Source: JAFDZV01 sp966128725
GTDB taxonomy: Bacteria > Bacteroidota > Ignavibacteria > OLB7
Length of the DNA: 20,805 bases
Assembly: GCA_966128725.1 (NCBI GenBank)
Contig: CBHYLN010000089.1
Coordinates: 1-20,805, forward strand
Reading direction: 5' to 3'
Both the position numbers and the translations under genes were made by a program. Positions 15,929 through 20,805 of the stretch are shown in pieces. The notes beneath the pieces were generated by a model. The model was not told the DNA's origin and did not search any database. It saw nothing but the letters and a program-made list of their open reading frames with translations. Positions within the stretch are counted from its first letter, which is position 1; each line of letters begins with the position of its first letter.

Positions 15929-16692
15929 ATCGCGCTGAACGTGAACAGTTATTGGAACGCTATCTGAGCGGTGGGATGACCTCCGGCGATGAAAGCGATT
16001 TCTTCATACAAGTTGCATTGGATAAAGAGCTTCGCCAGGAGCTCAAGGCACAGCGCGTGATCGAAAGCGCGCTGCGCAAGGACGAGGAATCCGAATCAAC
16101 CGAACACACGGCACTGCGCTCGCGCGTTGCCGCGATGCTGGCCTCCACTTCCGCGGCCCAGCCTGCCCACATGGCGGCCCCGGTACCAAGTTGGCAGGCA
16201 TCCACACCTCGCCGGCGGCGTTGGGCCGTTGCGCCGATGCAGTGGTTGCTGGCCTCGGGTGTGGCACTGGCCTTCACGGTTGGCACCATGTTCCTCCTGC
16301 CCACCGGCAAGCTGAGCGCGCCGCTGATGAGCACCCCAACCGACGTTGCACCCCGCACACATCGCGGTGGTACGGCGCTGGTTGCGGCCAGAAATCAGTC
16401 CAACACACCGGCGGCGAACGCAACCGAGGATGGAGCGGCCAGCATACTCAGGAATACACAGTTGGTGTCGGGTGGTAATACGCCCGCACCGCGCGCAACA
16501 ACCCCGAGGGTCGCGCATCGCGATGCAGGCACACGCGTGGCCGTGAAGTCGCGCCGTAATGCCCCGGCATCCGATGACTTGGCGCTGCAATCGCGGCGCT
16601 CGGAACCGGCTCCCGTGGTTCCGGCATCCGAACGCGAACGCCCGCTGAATGTGGGTGTCACGATTCAGATCCCGACTCGGAAGGCGCAGTAA
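15925..16692 (+). CDS. Putative single-pass membrane anti-sigma factor
   Basis: The 255-residue product overlaps the sigma gene by 4 bp. Residues 1-50 form a helical segment (REQLLERYLSGGMTSGDESDFF...LDKELRQELKAQRVIESALRKD) like the sigma-binding helices of short anti-sigma proteins; no HxxxCxxC zinc motif is present. One transmembrane helix lies at about residues 104-124 (WLLASGVALAFTVGTMFLLP). The remaining 130 residues, presumably periplasmic, are low-complexity and rich in Ala, Thr, Arg and Pro with no fold that I recognise. Position, overlap and topology all point to an anti-sigma factor that tethers the sigma factor at the inner membrane. The assignment rests on context more than on sequence motifs. 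Confidence 0.7.
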   Translation: MNRAEREQLLERYLSGGMTSGDESDFFIQVALDKELRQELKAQRVIESALRKDEESESTEHTALRSRVAAMLASTSAAQPAHMAAPVPSWQASTPRRRRWAVAPMQWLLASGVALAFTVGTMFLLPTGKLSAPLMSTPTDVAPRTHRGGTALVAARNQSNTPAANATEDGAASILRNTQLVSGGNTPAPRATTPRVAHRDAGTRVAVKSRRNAPASDDLALQSRRSEPAPVVPASERERPLNVGVTIQIPTRKAQ

Positions 16693-16733
16693 CTCCGGGC
16701 CGTTCGTTCGGCACACAGGCATCTTAAAAGCAA

Positions 16734-16779
16734 CGTGCCCGTTGGCGTCCGCGCAAATCGCGGAATGCTGACGGGCACG
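16734..16779 (-). terminator. Terminator of the ergothioneine operon, possibly bidirectional
   Basis: CGTGCCCGT (16734-16742) pairs with ACGGGCACG (16771-16779), with an inner stem TCCGCG/CGCGGA and a CAAAT loop. On the minus strand the stem is followed by TTGCTTTT, a U-tract, so it suits the end of the egt operon 58 bp away. In the plus direction, after the anti-sigma gene, the tail is only weakly T-rich. Confidence 0.65.
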
Positions 16780-16836
16780 CTTCGTATCGGATTGGCTGCC
16801 AGGCCCTTCGGCTGGCGCCTGTTTCCTGGCGTTGGC

Positions 16837-18183
16837 TTATGCCTCGGCCGCAATCAGGTCCGGGAGGCGCATATCGGCGGGTGTGTATCCCTTGCCGATG
16901 AACTGACGCCAATACTGGCGCGCCGTGGCGGCCAGATCACGATCGGTAATGGCGGGCAGCGCAAGCTCGAACAATTCCTGCCCGGTCTCGAAGTCGCAGC
17001 GCCAGAACCCATCGTGTTCGTGATTGTCGGAGGTCCTGTGCCTGGGGCGCTCCTCAAGCCGCGCCAACGCTGCGCGGCGGACGCCGGGATCGTACAACAG
17101 GGCCGTCACAACGGCAATCGGCACGCCCCACCACGGTCGCGGCAACGCATCAATCGAACGGATCTCCAGCCACCCCTTGGCGCGAACATCCGGGAACAAC
17201 GTGGATAGATGCAGCGCCCAGTCATCCCAATCCGGGTAGCCGTGTTCGGCCGAACCATCCATCCAGCTACCAAATGTCATACGCTCGCTGGGCACACGCT
17301 CGATTCCGCTGGCATCGCGCACCATCATCACCGTGGCATCCAGCGCAAAACGGAGATAGTCGGCCACGGGATCCAGATCCGGACTATCAAACAGACGGCC
17401 CGTTCGCGATGGATCGGCGTGGCGCCAGATTTCGTAGCGGAAGCTGCGATAGAACCTGTCGCCGTGAACGTGGGGCGAATTGGCGAACAGGGCGTTCATC
17501 GACGGCGCGATCATATTCGCCAGGCGCCAGCGCTGCGCCACGGTTTCGCCGATCCCGAAATCCAGATTCAACTGCAACGCCGCAGTGGCGCGCATCATGC
17601 GCCGGCCAAACGGACCGATGGCGGAAAAATGGGCGTCCATCGCCAGATAGCGCGGCTTCCGCATCTGCAGTTCGATAACCCGTTCGGAACAGACGTTGTT
17701 GTACCCACGTGCCAGCCATTGCAGCCCAAGGCCTTCGCCCGCAACCGCGAGCGCATCGGCGGCGGATTCAAGATCGGCCAGCGCCGCCGACGGCGACATA
17801 AACACCGGGCCGCTATACTCCACCTGCCCTGCCGGCTCAAGCGTGATGTTCCCACCGGACGTCCTGGCAATTACGGGGGACACGGTGCCGCCCATCGCCT
17901 CCCACCCCGGCTGCCCAACCAGATTCTCGAACAGTCGCGTAATGCTGGCCCCGCTGGCGGCGTCAAGCGGCACCTGCCGCGGCTCGCGGAATGGCATGGG
18001 CTGCAGCGGGATAAGCTCCAGCTCAACACCAACACGATCGCGCTGGGGCGCCGACGTGCCGAACAGCTCGGACTGTATCATCCGGTGCAATGCGGCTCGG
18101 GTAAGGATTGGGCGGATTGCAGGCACGGGATATGGATCTCCAGTGTGGTACGCCAGTGCTACGAACGAACGGTTGCCAGGCAC
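16837..18183 (-). CDS. egtA: Glutamate-cysteine ligase, EgtA-like (GCS2 family)
   Basis: The enzyme joins glutamate and cysteine with ATP to give gamma-glutamylcysteine, the sulfur donor used by many EgtB enzymes. GCS2-family motifs are clear: VGVELELIPL with E54/E56 for metal and glutamate binding, SGGNITLEPAGQVEYSG (109-125), TAALQLNLDFG (200-210), an ANSP loop, a RTGRLFD segment and a late KGWLEIRSIDALP motif. The 448 residues are typical of EgtA. It is the last gene of the egtB-egtD-egtA operon. The ORF starts at a GTG (18183) overlapping the 3' end of egtD by 25 bp. Its GGAGG is 13 nt upstream, which is far; another GTG at 18126 with GGAG 11 nt upstream is an alternative and would avoid the overlap. 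Context favours EgtA over GshA of the glutathione pathway, but sequence alone cannot separate them. Confidence 0.88.
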   Translation of the reverse strand: MPGNRSFVALAYHTGDPYPVPAIRPILTRAALHRMIQSELFGTSAPQRDRVGVELELIPLQPMPFREPRQVPLDAASGASITRLFENLVGQPGWEAMGGTVSPVIARTSGGNITLEPAGQVEYSGPVFMSPSAALADLESAADALAVAGEGLGLQWLARGYNNVCSERVIELQMRKPRYLAMDAHFSAIGPFGRRMMRATAALQLNLDFGIGETVAQRWRLANMIAPSMNALFANSPHVHGDRFYRSFRYEIWRHADPSRTGRLFDSPDLDPVADYLRFALDATVMMVRDASGIERVPSERMTFGSWMDGSAEHGYPDWDDWALHLSTLFPDVRAKGWLEIRSIDALPRPWWGVPIAVVTALLYDPGVRRAALARLEERPRHRTSDNHEHDGFWRCDFETGQELFELALPAITDRDLAATARQYWRQFIGKGYTPADMRLPDLIAAEA

Positions 18184-19154
18184 AGCGCGAACAAATCCTC
18201 CGGATCGGCGCGCATCTCCACAAGATCCAGCCCGGCCTCGGCCATCATTGCCAAAACGCTGGCCCGGTTGAACTTCCGGCTGATCTCGGTAAGGATGGTT
18301 TCGCCGCGTTCGAACACGGCGGTGATGTCCAGCGACTCGATTGCTATCTCCTGCCGACGAAGGCTGGCCAGGTGCATCTCGATCTGGGCCTCGACAGGAT
18401 TGTAGAAGGCGTAGTGCTCGAAGTTGGCAAGCTCGAATCCGGCCGACAGCTCGCGGTTGAGCACCGAGAGAACGTTGAGATTAAAATCGGCCGTGATGCC
18501 CGCGGCATCGTTATACGCCGCATTAAGCCGCGAAGGCTCCTTCACCAGATCCACGCCCAGCAGGAACAGATCGCCCGGTTGCATCATCGAGGCAACGTTA
18601 GCAAGGAATGCCACGGCCTCGTGATGCCGGAAGTTGCCGATCGTGCCCCCCAGGAAGATGATCAGCGCGGGCCCCTCGTGTTCGGGGACAACAACACGCT
18701 GGTTGAAGTCCGCGATAACCGCATCCACACGCATGCCCGGATACTCGCGCGACAGCTCCTCGGCCGAGCGCAGCAGGATTTCGCGGCTGATGTCGATCGG
18801 CACGTAGGCGCGCAGGCTGCCGGCCTGCTGCATGGCGGTAAGCAGCTCGCGTGTCTTGCTGGAGCTTCCGGAACCGAACTCGATCAGCGTTGCCGGCGCG
18901 AATCGGCGGGCAAGCTCGGGCGCGTACTCCTGCAGGATGGCGCGCTCGGTGCGAGTTTGATAATACTCGGGAACCTCGCAGATGGCCTCGAACAGCAACG
19001 ATCCCCGTTCATCGTAGAAATACTTCGGCGGCAGTTCCTTCTGCGTTTTGGCGAACCCGGCGCGCACGTCCGAAGCCAGAGCGCCGCTGTACTCAAGCGC
19101 CCGGGCCTGTTCGATAACGCGTATCCCGGGCGACATCGTCTCAATGTTACTCAC
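18159..19154 (-). CDS. egtD: L-histidine N-alpha-methyltransferase EgtD
   Basis: EgtD transfers three methyl groups from SAM to the alpha-amino group of histidine, making hercynine, the first committed step of ergothioneine synthesis. The 331-residue product (typical is about 320) has the family signature PPKYFYDERGSLLFEAICEV, then PEYYQTRTE (62-70) with the substrate-pocket Tyr, the SAM-binding loop EFGSGSSSKT (92-101), a YVPIDIS strand and the FLGGTIGNF motif (167-175). The GTG at 19154 is chosen because AGAGG lies 8 nt before it; the longer open frame to 19226 adds 24 residues rich in Arg and Cys that do not fit the family. It sits between egtB (95 bp upstream) and the egtA-like gene (overlapping or 32 bp downstream depending on start), so all three are likely one transcript. 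Confidence 0.95.
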   Translation of the reverse strand: MSNIETMSPGIRVIEQARALEYSGALASDVRAGFAKTQKELPPKYFYDERGSLLFEAICEVPEYYQTRTERAILQEYAPELARRFAPATLIEFGSGSSSKTRELLTAMQQAGSLRAYVPIDISREILLRSAEELSREYPGMRVDAVIADFNQRVVVPEHEGPALIIFLGGTIGNFRHHEAVAFLANVASMMQPGDLFLLGVDLVKEPSRLNAAYNDAAGITADFNLNVLSVLNRELSAGFELANFEHYAFYNPVEAQIEMHLASLRRQEIAIESLDITAVFERGETILTEISRKFNRASVLAMMAEAGLDLVEMRADPEDLFALCLATVRS

Positions 19155-19162
19155 TCTGTGTA

Positions 19163-19167
19163 CCTCT
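19163..19167 (-). promoter_or_regulatory. Shine-Dalgarno deciding the egtD GTG start
   Basis: AGAGG on the minus strand lies 8 nt before the GTG at 19154. No comparable site precedes the upstream candidate start at 19226. Confidence 0.65.
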
Positions 19168-19249
19168 TCGGTTGATCGATGTTTCCGAACACAACGAAAC
19201 GGCCGGCAGCCTCTGCGTGGCCCCAAATGCCTCGCCGGACCACAGGCGC

Positions 19250-20584
19250 TTATATATCAAGGGCGCAACGGAAGCCACTGAAAATCTGGCGCCGTATCGG
19301 GAAGTCCCAATTGCGGAAGGTGTTCCGAATGGCGCCCGGCCGCGTGGCCCAGCTTCCACCGCGCAGCACCTTGTGCTTGGGGCCGAAGAACACCTTCGAG
19401 TACTCGTCGTACGGGAATGCCTCGAATCCGGGATACGGCTCGAAGCTGGAGTTCACCCACTCCCAGACATCGCCCACCATCTGATGGCAGCCAACCGGGC
19501 TCACACCGGCCGGATAGGCACCGATCTCGGCTGCCATGAACGCCATCTGATCCAGGTTTGCGTACTGCTCGTTGTATTCCTGATTGCCCCAGGGATATTT
19601 CCGTTGCCCGCCGGTGGCTGGCTCCCACGAGGCAGCCTTCTCCCATTCGGCCTCGGTTGGCAAACGTTTGCCGACAAATCGACTGTAGGCCTGTGCCTCG
19701 TACCAGCATACATGCACCACCGGACGCCGCAGGTTCAGCGGCTCCTCCACATCCATCGAACGTGTGCTCCACTCCCCCGCAGCGCCGCGCTGCCAGTGCT
19801 TGGGCGCGACGATCTGGTGTTCCTGGATGAAGTCCCAACCGGCCTCGTCCCAGAGCTCACGGCGCTGATAGCCACCGGATTCCACGAAGACCAGGTATTC
19901 CCCGTTCGATACCGGCGCAACATCGATGGCGTACGCGGGCAGATGTACCTCGTGCCGACCGCGTTCGTTGTCGTACGCCTCGGCCCGGTCCTCCGTTCCC
20001 ATCCAGAACGGGCCGGCGGGCACCTCCACCATGCCACCAACGCCGGGGTCTCCGGCCGGCAGCACACGCCGGGCACCAGGGCTGTACGGCGCGCCTTTCT
20101 TCAGTTGAAACGTGGCCAGCATTGTCTCGTTGTGCTGATACTCGTGCTGCAACAGCATGTTGTACACATATCCATCGCGCAGCAGCATGTTCGCTCCCGC
20201 AAGGTCGGCGGTATCCAGACCTTCCAGCAGCGCACGCCGCACCTCGGCCAGATAGGCCATGATCCCCTCGTAGTGAGGCAACGGCAGCTTGTCGCGCGTT
20301 GCCCGGGGATTCTTCATGGCATCGTACATGTCGTCATACTCCGGCCGCAACGCCCCACCAAACGTCCGCACGCCCCATAACTCCTCGAAGTTTCCGATGT
20401 GGCCCACATCCCAGATGATCGGGCTCATCAGTGGATCGTGTTGTACAAACAACTCCTCCAGTGGCAGGGGCGCGATCAGGTCAAACGTGCGCTGGCGTTC
20501 GTCGGCCAGCAGCATGCGAATGCGGTTGCGAACGCCAATGGAAGTTGCTCCGTGAGCGTCAAGTTCAGTCGTGGAGATATTCAT
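19250..20584 (-). CDS. egtB: Hercynine oxygenase (ergothioneine sulfoxide synthase) EgtB
   Basis: EgtB is a non-haem iron enzyme that couples hercynine to gamma-glutamylcysteine or cysteine, forming the C-S bond and sulfoxide with O2. The N-terminal DinB-like domain supplies the three iron-binding histidines: H62 (WDVGHIGNFEELW) and H147/H151 (HEYQHNE). An R94-x-x-R97 pair lies where the mycobacterial enzyme has its gamma-glutamyl-binding arginines. The C-terminal FGE/sulfatase-modifying domain starts near residue 180 (MVEVPAGPFWMGTE) and has RLPTEAEWEKAA, GDVWEWV and a closing LRGGSW and GFRCA. At 444 residues it is of normal length. It is the first gene of the egtB-egtD-egtA operon. The ATG at 20584 gives a sensible N terminus, though no strong ribosome binding site is visible. 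Confidence 0.95.
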   Translation of the reverse strand: MNISTTELDAHGATSIGVRNRIRMLLADERQRTFDLIAPLPLEELFVQHDPLMSPIIWDVGHIGNFEELWGVRTFGGALRPEYDDMYDAMKNPRATRDKLPLPHYEGIMAYLAEVRRALLEGLDTADLAGANMLLRDGYVYNMLLQHEYQHNETMLATFQLKKGAPYSPGARRVLPAGDPGVGGMVEVPAGPFWMGTEDRAEAYDNERGRHEVHLPAYAIDVAPVSNGEYLVFVESGGYQRRELWDEAGWDFIQEHQIVAPKHWQRGAAGEWSTRSMDVEEPLNLRRPVVHVCWYEAQAYSRFVGKRLPTEAEWEKAASWEPATGGQRKYPWGNQEYNEQYANLDQMAFMAAEIGAYPAGVSPVGCHQMVGDVWEWVNSSFEPYPGFEAFPYDEYSKVFFGPKHKVLRGGSWATRPGAIRNTFRNWDFPIRRQIFSGFRCALDI

Positions 20585-20763
20585 GAAGTCTCGGGGGCTG
20601 TATACGCCGGCACTAATGGCGGATTGCGATTTCCCGATGGAGAGAAGATTCGCGAAGCGAGCTATGATGGGAGGGACGAGAAACTGACATGAGAAAGATA
20701 CAACTGTTTCTCTGGAATCAGAACAAAGGATTAGCCCTTGTGGCTGAATTTGTAGCAGCCAGG
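20585..20763. other. Upstream region of egtB and AT-richer right flank
   Basis: No supported gene is seen. The first 100 bp should contain the egtB promoter on the minus strand; TATACA there is a weak -10 candidate without a clear -35. From about 20680 the base composition becomes more AT-rich. GAGAAAC (20678-20684) and GTTTCTC (20706-20712) form an inverted repeat around a 21-nt loop. A 23-codon plus-strand frame from the ATG at 20693 is too short to support. Confidence 0.35.
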
Positions 20764-20800
20764 TAGAAATGTCCGGTTCAGCACCAGATAGAAATGTCCG
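20764..20800 (+). repeat. Two direct copies of TAGAAATGTCCG, possible IS end
   Basis: The 12-bp motif occurs at 20764-20775 and 20789-20800, spaced 25 bp start to start, at the extreme right edge. Closely spaced short direct repeats like this are typical transposase-binding sites at the ends of IS21-like and some other integrase-type insertion sequences. The element itself would lie beyond the window, so this is a suggestion only. Confidence 0.45.
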
Positions 20801-20805
20801 TAGGA

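Noticed and set aside
17209..18405. 398-codon plus-strand frame opposite egtA/egtD
   Set aside because: It is antisense to two clearly recognised enzymes and lacks family features.
19155..19226. N-terminal extension of EgtD
   Set aside because: The 24 extra residues are Arg/Cys-rich, do not fit the family, and the Shine-Dalgarno supports the GTG at 19154.
20764..20800. Start of a CRISPR array
   Set aside because: There are only two copies of a 12-bp motif with a 13-bp gap, too short for repeat and spacer lengths.

Overview
The window is GC-rich, densely coded DNA from a Gram-negative bacterium. Two secreted proteins end in type IX secretion (T9SS)-like C-terminal domains, and there are a GWxTD-domain protein, a DUF4919-like protein and an OmpA-type outer-membrane protein. 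Together these suggest the Bacteroidota/Chlorobiota side of the FCB superphylum, possibly a Kapabacteriales/Ignavibacteria-like lineage with unusually high GC. That placement is inference; no rRNA is present. No tRNA, rRNA or CRISPR array was seen.

Layout. (1) Positions 1-6347, plus strand: the 3' part of a large secreted ASH/choice-of-anchor-D repeat protein with a T9SS tail, then rimO (ribosomal protein uS12 methylthiotransferase), whose stop overlaps the start of a GWxTD-domain exported protein. (2) Positions 6438-9983, plus strand: a three-gene cassette of a glutathionylspermidine-synthase-like ATP-grasp enzyme, a lipoprotein with a long Gly/Ser/Arg-rich tail, and a DUF1517-like protein. 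The first two recall the E. coli ygiC/ygiB pairing. (3) A 336-bp non-coding stretch, then an exported DUF4919-like protein (10320-10976). (4) Minus strand, 14931 to 10985: a second ASH-repeat secreted protein followed 8 bp later by a double-domain OmpA-family protein. (5) Divergent from that pair, an ECF-like sigma factor and its overlapping membrane-bound putative anti-sigma partner (15239-16692). (6) Minus strand, 20584 to 16837: egtB, egtD and an egtA-like glutamate-cysteine ligase, an ergothioneine operon closed by a hairpin terminator. (7) The right edge carries two direct copies of a 12-bp motif 25 bp apart, probably the end of a mobile element.

How the genes work together. EgtA would make gamma-glutamylcysteine, EgtD trimethylates histidine to hercynine, and EgtB joins the two oxidatively; EgtC and EgtE are not in the window. 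The ASH/OmpA pair and the facing sigma/anti-sigma pair suggest envelope-stress or surface-protein control, which is inferred from position only. The best candidate for an undescribed system is the ATP-grasp/lipoprotein/DUF1517-like cassette, where the ligase might modify the lipoprotein tail or a small thiol/polyamine.
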